64,000 nt of DNA from Prescottella agglutinans (GTDB lineage: Bacteria; Actinomycetota; Actinomycetes; Mycobacteriales; Mycobacteriaceae): assembly GCF_004011865.1 (NCBI RefSeq), contig NZ_RKLP01000004.1:62001-126000 (forward strand), in the 5' to 3' direction. Shown piece by piece: positions 8,897 through 18,477 of the stretch. The first letter of the stretch is position 1. The number at the start of each line of letters is the position of its first letter. Below the pieces are notes generated by a model, which saw only the letters and a list, made by a program, of their open reading frames with translations, did no database searches and was not told the DNA's origin. The translations under genes were made by a program, and so were the position numbers.

Positions 8897-10720
8897 ATGG
8901 GCAACGTTGTCGACGAGTTCATCACCCGAGTGTTCGACGTGGTCCGCGGCGACCACGGCGGCGCGGTCGCCGACTACATTCCGGAACTCGCCGCCGTCGA
9001 CCCCGACCGGTTCGGAATCGCCGTCGCCACCAGCGACGGGCACGTCTACGAGGTGGGCGACACCGCGGTGCCGTTCACCATCCAGTCGATCTCCAAGCCC
9101 TTCACGTACGCGTTGGCGCTGGCCGATCGCGGAGTGGACGCGGTCGCCGAGAAGATCGACGTCGAACCGTCGGGCGAGCCGTTCAACGAGATCAGCCTCG
9201 ATCCCGACACCGAGCGACCGCGCAACCCGATGATCAACGCGGGCGCCATCACGTCCGCGTCGCTGGTCGCCGGATCGAACACGGGCGAACGATTCGGACG
9301 GATCCGGTCGCTGTACTCGCGCTGCGCCGGGCGGCAGTTGCCGCTCGACGACGCGGTGTACACCTCCGAGGCGAAGACCGGGCACCGCAACCGCGCGATC
9401 GGCTACATGCTGCGTTCGTTCGGTGTCATCACCGACGACCCGGACGAGGTCGTGGACCTCTACTTCCGGCAGTGCTCGATCGAGGTCACGTGCCGCGACC
9501 TCGCGCTGATGGCGGCGACGCTCGCGAACAACGGCATCAATCCCCTCACCCGGGACCGCGTGCTCGACCCGGCCCTCGTCGAACGCGTCCTCAGCGTCAT
9601 GACCACGTGCGGGATGTACGACGCCGCCGGCGAATGGGTCACCGAGGTGGGCATGCCCGCCAAGAGCGGCGTCGGCGGCGGCGTGCTGGCCGTCCTGCCC
9701 GGACAGCTGGGGATCGCCGTCTACTCGCCGCGCCTGGACCGACACGGCAACAGCGTCCGCGGCGTGCGAGCCTGTCGGGAGCTCTCCCGCGATCTGGAGC
9801 TGCACTTCCTGCACGTCACCCGCGCCGCGCGGTCGTCGATCCGCGCCCGCTACAGCATCGGATCGGCGCCCTCCCGGACCCGCCGCACCGACGCCGAGCG
9901 GGCCGCCCTCGACCGGATCGGCGACCGCGGCCGCATCTACGAACTGCACGGCGACCTGCTGTTCACCGGCGCCGAGACCGCCGTCCGGGAGGTCGACGGC
10001 GCCCGCGACGACCTCGAGGCCGTCGTCGTCGACGTCCGCCGCGTGGACGAGGTCAGCGCCGTCGCACAGCGGATGATCGAGGCGCTGCGGGCCGACCTGG
10101 CCCGGCACGGCTGCCGGACGGCGCTCGTGGACCCGAAGGGGCTCTTCGGCCACACGACGTCCAGCCTGACGCCCGACGATCCGCACGGCCGGGTGTTCGC
10201 CGATCCGGACGCGGCGACTGCGTGGTGCGAAGAGGTCCTGCTGGCCCGGCACTGCGCGCTCGGGCGGCAACCAGAGTCCGTCGAACTGGATCAGCACCCG
10301 CTGTTGGCGGATCTCACGCCGGAGCAGTTCGAGCGCTTCACCGACGAACTCGAGAAGCGGACCGTCGCGCGTGGCGAGACGATCGCCCGGCGCGGCGCCC
10401 CCGCCGCCGGCATCTTCCTCATCCTGTCGGGTCGCGCGAGCACCGCCGTGACGTCCGCCGACGGCACGATCCACCGCATCACGACGCTGTCGGCCGGGAT
10501 GACCTTCGGCGAGATGCCCACCCTGCTCGATTCGTCGTTCCTCAACGACGTGCGCGCCGACACGACGGTCACCCTGGCCGTGCTTCCCCCGGACGGTTTC
10601 GCCCGGCTCACCTCCGCCGCCCCCGAGATCAAGTCGGCCCTGCTCGAACGCCTGGCGATGGCGGCGTACGGACAACTCGAGATGCTGCTCCGCACGTTCG
10701 AACAGCACGGACGCCTCTGA
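8897..10720 (+). CDS. glsA: Glutaminase fused to STAS and cyclic-nucleotide-binding domains
   Basis: 607 residues from ATG 8897. Residues 1-310 are a serine-dependent beta-lactamase-fold glutaminase (S-I-S-K-P-F with the S64-x-x-K67 pair, N-P-M-I-N-A-G-A-I near 112, K-S-G-V-G-G-G near 255), converting glutamine to glutamate and ammonia. Residues ~340-450 resemble a STAS domain (D-D-L-E-A-V-V-V-D-V-R-R-V-D-E-V). Residues ~475-600 are a cNMP-binding beta roll (A-A-G-I-F-L-I-L-S-G-R-A, T-L-S-A-G-M-T-F-G-E-M). The typical bacterial enzyme is only ~310 residues, so the two C-terminal modules imply allosteric control. The cAMP pocket R/E pattern is only partly visible, so ligand binding is uncertain. 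Confidence 0.9.
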   Translation: MGNVVDEFITRVFDVVRGDHGGAVADYIPELAAVDPDRFGIAVATSDGHVYEVGDTAVPFTIQSISKPFTYALALADRGVDAVAEKIDVEPSGEPFNEISLDPDTERPRNPMINAGAITSASLVAGSNTGERFGRIRSLYSRCAGRQLPLDDAVYTSEAKTGHRNRAIGYMLRSFGVITDDPDEVVDLYFRQCSIEVTCRDLALMAATLANNGINPLTRDRVLDPALVERVLSVMTTCGMYDAAGEWVTEVGMPAKSGVGGGVLAVLPGQLGIAVYSPRLDRHGNSVRGVRACRELSRDLELHFLHVTRAARSSIRARYSIGSAPSRTRRTDAERAALDRIGDRGRIYELHGDLLFTGAETAVREVDGARDDLEAVVVDVRRVDEVSAVAQRMIEALRADLARHGCRTALVDPKGLFGHTTSSLTPDDPHGRVFADPDAATAWCEEVLLARHCALGRQPESVELDQHPLLADLTPEQFERFTDELEKRTVARGETIARRGAPAAGIFLILSGRASTAVTSADGTIHRITTLSAGMTFGEMPTLLDSSFLNDVRADTTVTLAVLPPDGFARLTSAAPEIKSALLERLAMAAYGQLEMLLRTFEQHGRL

Positions 10721-10858
10721 CGGCGGCGCGCGCAACCGCCCCTGGGTTGGGGAAGACGCTCCCCGGGAGGAACGAAAACCGATTGCGCGGCCTCCGCCGA
10801 TCCTTCAGGCTGAGACGGTCTAGTTGCGACATCATTCACACCAGACGACAGGGACCAG

Positions 10859-11848
10859 ATGAAACCTGACAGCGCACTGGCCATCGAAACCACCGGATTG
10901 ATCAAGCGCTTCGGCTCGAACACCGCAGTCGCCGGCGTCGACCTGGCGGTGCCGTCCGGCGGCGTGTACGGCGTCCTCGGCCCCAACGGTGCCGGCAAGA
11001 CGACCACGATCCGGATGCTCGCGACACTGCTCCCGATCGACGGCGGATCCGCGCGTGTCCTCGGCCACGACGTCACCGCCGAAGCCGAGACCGTCCGCAG
11101 CAAGGTGTCGCTGACCGGGCAGTTCGCGTCCCTCGACGAGGACCTGACCGGCACCGAGAACCTGATCCTGCTCGGGCGGCTGTACGGGTACTCGCGGGCC
11201 GCGGCCCGGTCCCGGTGCGAACAGTTGCTCGACGCCTTCGGACTCGAAGAGGCCGGAGGTCGCCAGGTCAAGACCTACTCGGGCGGCATGCGACGGCGCA
11301 TCGACATCGCCGCGAGCATCATCGTGACACCCGAGTTGATCTTCCTCGACGAGCCGACCACGGGACTCGACCCGCGCAGCCGCAACCAGGTGTGGGAGAT
11401 CGTCCGGGCCCTCGTCGCCGGCGGCACCACCGTCCTGCTCACCACCCAGTACCTCGACGAGGCCGACCAGTTGGCCGACCGGATCGCCGTGATCGACCAC
11501 GGCAAGGTCATCGCGGAGGGCACGACCGGCGAACTCAAGGCGTCCGTGGGCTCGGGGGCGCTGCATGTCCGGGTGGCGGAACCGTCACGGCGCCAGGACG
11601 CAGCCGCGGTCCTCGAACCCGTGCTCGGTGTTCCGGTCACGCTCGAATCGGACCCGGCCGCGCTGACCGCGCGCATCGACGACCCGCAGCGGGTGGCGCG
11701 GGCGCTGGCCGCCCTCGACGACGAGAACCTCGCCGTCACGACGTTCGCCCTCGGCCAACCCAGCCTCGACGAGGTGTTCCTCGCCCTCACCGGGCACAGC
11801 GCCGAGACTTCCGCAGACTCCGACACCTTCGAGGAGACCGCGTCATGA
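10859..11848 (+). CDS. DrrA-type ABC exporter ATP-binding protein
   Basis: 329 residues with a complete nucleotide-binding domain: Walker [11 protein letters not shown] (residues ~41-50), a Q-loop near residue 87, the signature [10 protein letters not shown] near 139 and Walker [13 protein letters not shown] near 159, with the switch-region T-T-Q-Y-L-D-E-A-D of the daunorubicin-resistance (DrrA) family. A ~100-residue C-terminal extension is typical of that family. It energises the membrane partner immediately downstream, whose ATG overlaps its TGA (ATGA). Likely exports a hydrophobic drug or lipid; the substrate is unknown. It follows glsA in the same direction after ~140 bases, without a clear terminator. 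Confidence 0.9.
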   Translation: MKPDSALAIETTGLIKRFGSNTAVAGVDLAVPSGGVYGVLGPNGAGKTTTIRMLATLLPIDGGSARVLGHDVTAEAETVRSKVSLTGQFASLDEDLTGTENLILLGRLYGYSRAAARSRCEQLLDAFGLEEAGGRQVKTYSGGMRRRIDIAASIIVTPELIFLDEPTTGLDPRSRNQVWEIVRALVAGGTTVLLTTQYLDEADQLADRIAVIDHGKVIAEGTTGELKASVGSGALHVRVAEPSRRQDAAAVLEPVLGVPVTLESDPAALTARIDDPQRVARALAALDDENLAVTTFALGQPSLDEVFLALTGHSAETSADSDTFEETAS

Positions 11849-12675
11849 CCGACACCATCACCACCTCGGCGCAGGCGGTCGGCAACGTCCTGCAGATGCC
11901 CGGCCCGCGCCCCGCACGTCCGAACGCCCTGTCGACGTCGATGTCGTTCGGGTGGCGGGCCCTGCTCAAGATCAAGCACGTTCCGGAGCAGTTGTTCGAC
12001 GTGACGATGTTCCCGATCATGTTCACGCTGATGTTCACGTTCCTGTTCGGCGGCGCCCTCGCCGGCTCGACCGGCGCCTACGTCCAGTTCCTCATCCCGG
12101 GCATCCTCGTGCAGACCGTGGTCATGATCACGATGTACACCGGTCTGACGCTGAACAAGGACATCGAGAAGGGCGTGTTCGACCGGTTCCGCTCGCTGCC
12201 GATCTGGCGGCCGTCCCCGCTCGTCGGCGCGCTGTTCGGCGACATCGTGCGGTACACGATCGCATCGGTGATCGTGCTCATCCTCGGCCTGATCCTCGGA
12301 TTCCGGCCGGCGGGCGGCGTGGTCGGTGTGGTGCTGTCGGTCCTGCTGTTGCTGTTGTTCTCGTTCAGTCTGTCGTGGGTGTGGACGATGTTCGCGATGC
12401 TGATGCGGACCGAACAGGCCGTCATGGGCGTGTCGATGTTCATCCTGTTCCCGCTCACGTTCGCCAGCAACATCTTCGTCGACCCGTCGACGATGCCCGG
12501 CTGGCTGCAGGCGTTCGTCGAGGTCAACCCGATCAGCCACCTCGTCACGACTCTGCGAGCACTGTGCGAAGGCTCGTTCGAGTTCGGCCAGATGTCGGGC
12601 GTGCTGATCTGGTGCGCCGGATTCATCGTCATCTTCGGCCCGCTGACCATGCGGCTCTACAACCGCAAGACCTAG
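11845..12675 (+). CDS. DrrB-type ABC-2 permease
   Basis: 276 residues with about six membrane segments and the ABC-2 architecture: a cytoplasmic N-terminus (~45 residues), [13 protein letters not shown] in the first helix region, then [13 protein letters not shown] and [11 protein letters not shown], both DrrB-family hallmarks. It forms the exporter channel with the ATPase upstream. The start ATG overlaps the ATPase stop by four bases, implying translational coupling. A strong hairpin follows within ten bases, closing a two-gene operon. Drug resistance is the family assignment; export of an endogenous lipid is equally possible. Confidence 0.9.
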   Translation: MTDTITTSAQAVGNVLQMPGPRPARPNALSTSMSFGWRALLKIKHVPEQLFDVTMFPIMFTLMFTFLFGGALAGSTGAYVQFLIPGILVQTVVMITMYTGLTLNKDIEKGVFDRFRSLPIWRPSPLVGALFGDIVRYTIASVIVLILGLILGFRPAGGVVGVVLSVLLLLLFSFSLSWVWTMFAMLMRTEQAVMGVSMFILFPLTFASNIFVDPSTMPGWLQAFVEVNPISHLVTTLRALCEGSFEFGQMSGVLIWCAGFIVIFGPLTMRLYNRKT

Positions 12676-12685
12676 CCTCGACGAA

Positions 12686-12728
12686 GATCAGTGGCCCGCA
12701 ACCGATGAACGGTTGCGGGCCACTGATC
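12686..12728. terminator. Perfect 18-bp stem-loop between convergent exporters
   Basis: Arms GATCAGTGGCCCGCAACC (12686-12703) and its exact complement (12711-12728) enclose a seven-base loop. There is no T-run. It lies ten bases after the DrrB stop and ahead of the convergent MFS gene's 3' end, so it can serve both directions. Confidence 0.75.
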
Positions 12729-12755
12729 GTCTCGGACCGACCCTCGGGGTGTCCG

Positions 12756-14360
12756 TTACGCCTTGACGTCCTCCACTGCTGCCTCCGCCTGCTCGCCGTC
12801 CTCGGCGGGCTTCTGGATGTCGATAGTCTTCCGCAGCGGGGTGTTGGGCACCAGGATCACGCACACCAGCGTGATCAGTGCGACGCCCGCGGCAATCGCG
12901 AACAGCAGACCCGTCGCGTCGCCATACGCCGTCCGGATGACCTCCGCGATGGGGGCAGGCAGCGCGTTCAGATCCAGGCTGCCGCCGCCCGCGGACGAAT
13001 GCGCGTCGATGCCGAGTTTCGCGAACCCGTCCGTCGACAGGGTCGCCACCCGGGTCGCCAGCACCGAGCCGAGGACCGACACGCCGATGGCACCACCGAA
13101 GGTCCGGAAGAACGCCACCGAACTGCTCGCCGCGCCGATATTGTTCACGCTCACCGTGTTCTGGACCGCGAGCACCAGGTTCTGCATCAGGCTGCCGACA
13201 CCGACGCCGACGATCGCGATGTAGACGCCGATCAACCACAGGCTGGTCGCGTGATCGATCGTGCCCAGCAGCGCGAAGCCGACGACCAGCAGCACCGCGC
13301 CACCGACGATGAACGGCTTCCACTTGCCGAAGCGCGAGATCAGCTGGCCCGAGACCACCGACGAGATCAGCATGCCGACGACCATCGGGATGGTCAGGAC
13401 ACCGGCGATCGTCGGGCTGTACCCACGAGCGGTCTGGAAGTACTGGCCGAGGAACGTCGTGGCGCCGAACATGCCGACACCGACGGCGACCGACGCGATG
13501 ATCGCGATGCCGGTGGTCTTCTCGGTGATGATGTTCAGCGGAATGATCGGCGCCTTGACCTTGGACTCGACGATCACGGTCGCGATCAGCAGGAGCACGC
13601 CGACACCGACGTAGATCGCCGATTCCTTGGAGATCCAGGGGTAGTAGTCGGCCTTGCCCGCGAACGACACCCAGATCAGCAGGACGCTGACGCCGGCTGT
13701 CAGCAGGATCGCACCCCACCAGTCGATGGAGACGTCGCCCTTGCGCTCGGTCGCGATGTGCAGCGTGCGCTGCAGCAGGAACAGCGCGATGACGGCCAAC
13801 GGGACGCACACGAAGAAGCACCAGCGCCACCCGAGGGGGCTGTCGACGATCACACCGCCGAGGATCGGACCGCCCGACATCGACACCGCCATCGCGGCAC
13901 CCATGTAGCCGGAGTATCGACCGCGGTCGCGCGGCGGAATGATGCTGCCGATGATCGCGACGACGAGGGCGGTCAGGCCACCCATGCCGATGCCCTGCAC
14001 GACACGCGCCGCGAGCAGGACCGGGACGTTGTGGGCGAAACCGGCGATGACCGAACCCACGACGAAGATGACGATGGCCGACTGGACGAGCACCTTCTTG
14101 TTGAACAGGTCGGCGAGCTTGCCCCAGATCGGGGTCGACGCCGCGTTCGCGAGCAGGGCCGTCGTGATCACCCACGCGAACTGAGTCTGGGTGCCCTTCA
14201 GGTCACCGATGATCGTCGGCAGCGCCGTCGAGACGATCGTCGTGCTGAGCAGCGCCGTGAACAGTGCCGCGATGAGGCCCGCGAGGACCTCGAGAATCTG
14301 GCGATGGGTCATCGCCTCCTGGCTGGCGCCTGCCCGGCTCTCCCCCACTGATGTCGTCAT
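12756..14360 (-). CDS. EmrB/QacA-type MFS multidrug exporter
   Basis: 534 residues with about 14 membrane segments, the DHA2 drug/proton antiporter family. Helix 1 has S-T-T-I-V-S-T-A-L-P-T-I (motif D1-like), the first cytoplasmic loop has W-G-K-L-A-D-L-F-N-K-K (motif A), and helix 5 has G-G-P-I-L-G-G-V-I-V-D (motif C of drug exporters). ATG 14360 overlaps the stop of the MarR gene by four bases, with GGGAGAG nine bases upstream, so the repressor and pump are co-expressed. An acidic and alanine-rich cytosolic tail ends the protein. Expected role: proton-driven efflux of toxic compounds, induced when MarR releases its operator. Confidence 0.9.
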   Translation of the reverse strand: MTTSVGESRAGASQEAMTHRQILEVLAGLIAALFTALLSTTIVSTALPTIIGDLKGTQTQFAWVITTALLANAASTPIWGKLADLFNKKVLVQSAIVIFVVGSVIAGFAHNVPVLLAARVVQGIGMGGLTALVVAIIGSIIPPRDRGRYSGYMGAAMAVSMSGGPILGGVIVDSPLGWRWCFFVCVPLAVIALFLLQRTLHIATERKGDVSIDWWGAILLTAGVSVLLIWVSFAGKADYYPWISKESAIYVGVGVLLLIATVIVESKVKAPIIPLNIITEKTTGIAIIASVAVGVGMFGATTFLGQYFQTARGYSPTIAGVLTIPMVVGMLISSVVSGQLISRFGKWKPFIVGGAVLLVVGFALLGTIDHATSLWLIGVYIAIVGVGVGSLMQNLVLAVQNTVSVNNIGAASSSVAFFRTFGGAIGVSVLGSVLATRVATLSTDGFAKLGIDAHSSAGGGSLDLNALPAPIAEVIRTAYGDATGLLFAIAAGVALITLVCVILVPNTPLRKTIDIQKPAEDGEQAEAAVEDVKA

Positions 14361-14839
14361 CGAAGTGCTCTCCCACATTGATCGGCTGCTAGATGCGAGG
14401 ATTCGGAGCGCGCGGTGAGCGAGTCGGTGAGACGTTCGATCGTGGTCAACGCGACCGCCGCCTCGTCCTGACTCCACCCGCTCAGCATGTCCCGTAGACG
14501 CGCTGACCTGATCTCCTTGGTGGCCCGCAGCGCCTTGTGCCCTTGCTCCGAGACCTGGACACGGAATGCCCGTTTGTCGTCCGGGTCCGGCTGTCTCTCG
14601 ACCAGTCCGGCATCGACCAGTTCGGTCATCTGCCGACTGAGCGCCGATTGGCTCACGCACAGAACGGACGCGAGCTCGTTCTGTCGGCACGAGCCACGGG
14701 CCGACAGCGCCACGAGTACCGCGACGAGCGCCGGCGCGATCGGGTCGTCCGCCGCACTTGCGATCGCGTTCTTCAACGAGCGGCCGAAGAGAAAGATGGC
14801 GTCGACCAGGGCCTGCGCGGTATCGGCCTGAACAGCCAT
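14357..14839 (-). CDS. MarR-family regulator of the adjacent drug exporter
   Basis: 160 residues from ATG 14839 (GTG/ATG alternatives up to 14917 would run into the putative operator). The winged helix spans residues ~45-110: R-Q-N-E-L-A-S-V-L-C-V-S-Q-S-A-L-S-R as recognition region and L-V-E-R-Q-P-D-P-D-D-K-R-A-F as the wing with the classic D-x-R-A/D-K-R signature. Flanking helices make the dimer interface. Translationally coupled to the MFS exporter downstream, which fits an autoregulated mar-like operon whose repressor is released by a phenolic or drug ligand. The ligand is unknown. Confidence 0.88.
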   Translation of the reverse strand: MAVQADTAQALVDAIFLFGRSLKNAIASAADDPIAPALVAVLVALSARGSCRQNELASVLCVSQSALSRQMTELVDAGLVERQPDPDDKRAFRVQVSEQGHKALRATKEIRSARLRDMLSGWSQDEAAVALTTIERLTDSLTARSESSHLAADQCGRALR

Positions 14840-14869
14840 CGGATACCCCGAATCCTCGAATAGACCTTG

Positions 14870-14924
14870 AATTACTTGCAGAACGCAACGATACGCATAG
14901 TTGCGTGCGTCAAGCAATTACTTC
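14870..14924. promoter_or_regulatory. Probable MarR operator upstream of the marR-MFS operon
   Basis: An inverted repeat ACGCAAC-N10-GTTGCGT (14883-14906) is flanked by two direct copies of AATTACTT (14870-14877, 14917-14924). The area is locally AT-rich compared with its surroundings and lies 31-85 bases before the MarR start, where autoregulation would act. TTG-N11-CAA spacings typical of MarR sites also occur here. Confidence 0.5.
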
Positions 14925-15017
14925 ACAAATCCGACATACCACACTTCGAGGGTCCTGAACAGCACAAACGCGAACATCGGAGTGGCCGGGTGTGTCGAGG
15001 CACACTCGGAACCGCGC

Positions 15018-16286
15018 TCAGCGCGTGAGCAACGCGAGGCTCTCCACGTGATGCGTGAGCGGGAACGCGTCGAACGCGCGCACCTCGGCGAGCCGGAAGC
15101 CGTGCTCGCGGTAGAGCGCGACGTCACGCGCGAACGAGGCGGGATCGCACCCGATGTGCACGATCCGCTGCGGGCCGGCCGCCGTCACGGCGGCCACGAC
15201 GTCCCGGCCCGCCCCCGCGCGAGGCGGATCCAGGACCACGACCTCCGGGGCGGGCAGGTCGTGCAGCGCCCGCTCGACGCGGGCCGCATGCAGGTACACC
15301 TGCGGCAGGTCCTGCAGCGCCGCGCCGCCGTCGGCCACGGCCTGCCGCGAGAACTCCACCGAGTCGACCCGGCCGAGCGGGCCCACCTGGTCGGCCAGCG
15401 CGGCCGCGAACACACCGACGCCGCCGTAGAGGTCCCACACGTTCGCGCCGGCCGACGCCCGCGCCCACTCCCCCACGACCGACGAGTACGTCGCGGCGGC
15501 ACCGCGGTGCGCCTGCCAGAAGCCCGTCGCCGACAGCGTCCACGCCCGGTCGCCGACCCGTTCGACGGGCCGACCCGAACCGATCACGACGTGCTCAGCG
15601 CGGCTGCCCGCCGACGCCGCCCGGCGCGCCGTCGCGCCGCGTCGGCCAGGGCTGCGCCGGCCCGTGCGCGACACCTTGGGCGGCGCGATCTCGACGACGT
15701 GCCGCTCACCCGCCGCGTCCAGCACGAGTTGGACCTCCGCACCCGGATGCCACGACCGCTCGGCCAGCCCGGCGTAGGCGGCCGGATCGATCTGCGGGCA
15801 GGCCAGGAAGGTCTCGATGTCGAGGCTGCGGAAGCGATGGAAGCCGGGGCGTCCCGTTGCCACGTCCACCGCCAGCCGCACCCGGCTGCGCCATCCCGTG
15901 CCGTCGCCGGTGCCGGGCAGCTCCTCGACGGCAACGTCCAGGTCGACACCCGCGATCCGGCGCAGCTGCTCGATGACGACGGCGGACTTCATCCGCCGCT
16001 GCGCGTCGAGGGTGGCGTGCGAGTAGTCACAGCACCCGGCACCCCCCGGTCCCGAGATCGGGCACAGCGGCGCAATCCGGTCGGGGGACCCCTCGAGGAT
16101 CTCGACGGCATCGGCCCGGCAGAACGATCCACCGCGGTCCTCGGTGACGTGGGCGATCACCTTCTCGCCCGGAAGCCCGTGCCGGACGAACAGCACCCGG
16201 CCCTCGTGCCGGGCGACGCAGAACCCGCCGTGGCCGGGGTTGCCCAGCTCGACCTCGAGCCGACGTCCGGTCCAGTTCTCACTCAC
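15018..16286 (-). CDS. TrmA/RlmD-family class I SAM-dependent RNA methyltransferase
   Basis: 422 residues from GTG 16286; ATG 16310 is possible but would overlap the upstream gene. Residues ~1-60 form a TRAM-like domain. A Cys group (C-P-I-S-G-P-G-G-A-G-C-C, with a further C-P-Q near residue 160) corresponds to the Fe-S cluster seen in RlmD-like enzymes. The Rossmann motif W-D-L-Y-G-G-V-G-V-F lies near 285, V-V-L-D-P-P-R-A-G-A near 350 and the catalytic Cys in I-G-C-D-P-A-S-F-A near 388. These enzymes make 5-methyluridine in tRNA or rRNA; the target base here is not known. It follows the APC permease by seven bases, the same order as Rv2690c-Rv2689c. Confidence 0.88.
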   Translation of the reverse strand: MSENWTGRRLEVELGNPGHGGFCVARHEGRVLFVRHGLPGEKVIAHVTEDRGGSFCRADAVEILEGSPDRIAPLCPISGPGGAGCCDYSHATLDAQRRMKSAVVIEQLRRIAGVDLDVAVEELPGTGDGTGWRSRVRLAVDVATGRPGFHRFRSLDIETFLACPQIDPAAYAGLAERSWHPGAEVQLVLDAAGERHVVEIAPPKVSRTGRRSPGRRGATARRAASAGSRAEHVVIGSGRPVERVGDRAWTLSATGFWQAHRGAAATYSSVVGEWARASAGANVWDLYGGVGVFAAALADQVGPLGRVDSVEFSRQAVADGGAALQDLPQVYLHAARVERALHDLPAPEVVVLDPPRAGAGRDVVAAVTAAGPQRIVHIGCDPASFARDVALYREHGFRLAEVRAFDAFPLTHHVESLALLTR

Positions 16287-16293
16287 CTGCCGG

Positions 16294-18288
16294 TCACTTG
16301 CCTTCCACATCGAAACCGCGACGGATCGCGCCCGGCGCGTTGTCCACGCGCTCCCGCTTGACCTTCTCCGACGAACTGAGCTGCCACGGCACGCTCGTGA
16401 CCATCACACCGGGCTGGAACAGCAGCCGGCTCTTGAGGCGCAGCGCGCTCTGGTTGTGCAGCAACTGCTCCCACCAGTGACCGACGACGTACTCGGGGAT
16501 GAACACCGTCACGACGTCGCGCGGCGAATCCCGCCTGATCCGGCGCACGTAGTCGAGCACCGGCTTGGTGATCTCGCGGTACGGCGACTCGATCACCTTG
16601 AGCGGCACCGTGATGTCGCTGCTCTCCCACTCCCGGACCAGGGCCCGGGTATCCGGCTCGTCGACGTTGACCGTGACGGCCTCGAGGGTGTCCGGGCGGG
16701 TGGCCCGCGCGTAGGCGAGCGCGCGCATCGTCGGCATGTGCATCTTCGACACGAGCACGATCGAGTGTGTCCGGCTCGGCAGGACACCGTCCCATTCCTG
16801 CTCGTCGAGTTCGGCCGCGACGCTGTCGTAGTGGCGGCGGATCGACTTCATCACCACGAAGATGGCGATCATCGCGACGATCGCGATCCAGGCGCCCGCC
16901 GCGAACTTGGTGAGCAGGACGATGACCAGCACGGCACCGGTCATCGCCAGACCGATCGAGTTGATCACCCGGGAACGCTTCATCCGCGCGCGCTGCGCGG
17001 GATCGGTCTCCGCCTTCAGGTGCCGCGTCCAGTGCCGGATCATGCCGGTCTGGCTCAGCACGAACGAGACGAACACGCCCACGATGTACAGCTGGATCAG
17101 CTTGGTGACCTCGGCGCCGAACACGACGACGAACGCGATGGCCGCACCCGACAGGAACAGGATGCCGTTGCTGAACGCGAGGCGGTCGCCCCGGGTGTGC
17201 AGCTGGCGCGGCAGGTAGCGGTCCTGCGCGAGGACCGACCCGAGCACCGGGAACCCGTTGAACGCCGTGTTCGCGGCCAGCACCAGGATGAGCGCGGTGA
17301 CGGTCGCGATGAAGTAGAAGCCGATCGGGAATCCGGAGAACACCGCCTCGGCAAGCTGCGCGATGAGCGTCTTCTGCTGGTAGCCCTCGGGCGCGCCGCC
17401 CAGCTGCGCCGCCGGATCGTGCGCGTACACGACGCCGATCTTCTGGGCCAGGATGATGATGCCCATCAGCAGCGTGATCGCGAAGGTACCGAGCAGCAGC
17501 AGCGTCGTGGCGGCGTTCCGCGACTTGGGCTTGCGGAAGGCGGGCACACCATTGCTGATCGCCTCGACACCGGTCAGTGCCGCACAACCGGAGGAGAACG
17601 CGCGCGCGATGAGGAACGCGAACGCGATGCCGTGCAGCTGTGCGTCCTCCGCGTTGAGGGTGAACCCGGCGGACTCGGCGTGGACGTCGTCACCGAAGAC
17701 GTAGATGCGGACGAATCCCCACACGAGCATCACCATCATGCCGACGATGAACGCGTATGTCGGAATCGCGAACGCCGACCCGGACTCCCGGATGCCGCGC
17801 AGGTTGATCGCGGTCAGCAGCACGATCGCCGCGATCGCGAACAGCACCTTGTGCTCGGCCACGAACGGAACCGCGGACCCGATGTTCGACGCGGCCGAGG
17901 AGATCGAGACCGCCACCGTCAGGACGTAGTCGACCATCAGCGCACTGCCGACGGTCAGACCGGCGTTCGGCCCCAGGTTGACGGTCGCGACCTCATAGTC
18001 ACCGCCACCGGACGGATACGCGTGCACGTTCTGCCGGTAGCTCGCGACGACCACCGCCATCACCAGCGCGACGGCCAGGCCGATCCACGGCGCGAAGGCG
18101 TACGCGGAAATGCCCGCGACCGACAGCACGAGATAGATTTCTTCGGGCGCATAGGCCACCGACGACATCGCGTCCGAGGCGAAGACGGGTAGCGCGATCC
18201 GCTTGGGGAGAAGCGTGTGTCCGAGTTTGTCGCTTCGGAACGGTCGCCCCAAAATCAGCCGCTTCGCAGCGGTGGAAAGCTTCGACAC
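16294..18288 (-). CDS. KimA-like APC-superfamily potassium permease (Rv2690c homologue)
   Basis: 664 residues from GTG 18288, giving M-S-K-L-S-T-A-A-K-R as in mycobacterial homologues; TTG 18294 is the alternative. About 12 membrane segments occupy residues ~40-470, opening with S-D-A-M-S-S-V-A-Y-A-P-E-E-I, nearly the S-D-A-L-S-S-V-A-Y-G-P-E-Q motif of the Bacillus K+/H+ symporter KimA. A Y-P-S-G-G-G-D-Y-E-V loop follows. The C-terminal ~190 residues are soluble, as in KimA. It is therefore a likely potassium importer; annotation as an amino-acid permease is the alternative. It diverges from ceoB-ceoC, which encode K+-uptake regulatory subunits, supporting the potassium reading. Confidence 0.85.
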   Translation of the reverse strand: MSKLSTAAKRLILGRPFRSDKLGHTLLPKRIALPVFASDAMSSVAYAPEEIYLVLSVAGISAYAFAPWIGLAVALVMAVVVASYRQNVHAYPSGGGDYEVATVNLGPNAGLTVGSALMVDYVLTVAVSISSAASNIGSAVPFVAEHKVLFAIAAIVLLTAINLRGIRESGSAFAIPTYAFIVGMMVMLVWGFVRIYVFGDDVHAESAGFTLNAEDAQLHGIAFAFLIARAFSSGCAALTGVEAISNGVPAFRKPKSRNAATTLLLLGTFAITLLMGIIILAQKIGVVYAHDPAAQLGGAPEGYQQKTLIAQLAEAVFSGFPIGFYFIATVTALILVLAANTAFNGFPVLGSVLAQDRYLPRQLHTRGDRLAFSNGILFLSGAAIAFVVVFGAEVTKLIQLYIVGVFVSFVLSQTGMIRHWTRHLKAETDPAQRARMKRSRVINSIGLAMTGAVLVIVLLTKFAAGAWIAIVAMIAIFVVMKSIRRHYDSVAAELDEQEWDGVLPSRTHSIVLVSKMHMPTMRALAYARATRPDTLEAVTVNVDEPDTRALVREWESSDITVPLKVIESPYREITKPVLDYVRRIRRDSPRDVVTVFIPEYVVGHWWEQLLHNQSALRLKSRLLFQPGVMVTSVPWQLSSSEKVKRERVDNAPGAIRRGFDVEGK

Positions 18289-18477
18289 CGACAAAGCGTA
18301 AGCCGTCCTCGGCGATACACGACATCAGGGCGCCTCCGACAGCGTTTCCCGGCCCACCGCCGTCGGGACCGTCCGCCGGTTCGGCGGTGGCTGCTTGCTC
18401 TTCCCCTCAGGCGCTGTACGGTTCGACTCGATGCCGACGGCACACCGTCGGCCGCTGAGCAATGAACGGAGTGACGG

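Noticed and set aside
6925-10869. Very long + strand open frame (1314 codons) across dxs and glsA
   Set aside because: It is antisense to dxs and out of frame with glsA, arginine-rich throughout and without family features: a GC-rich shadow.
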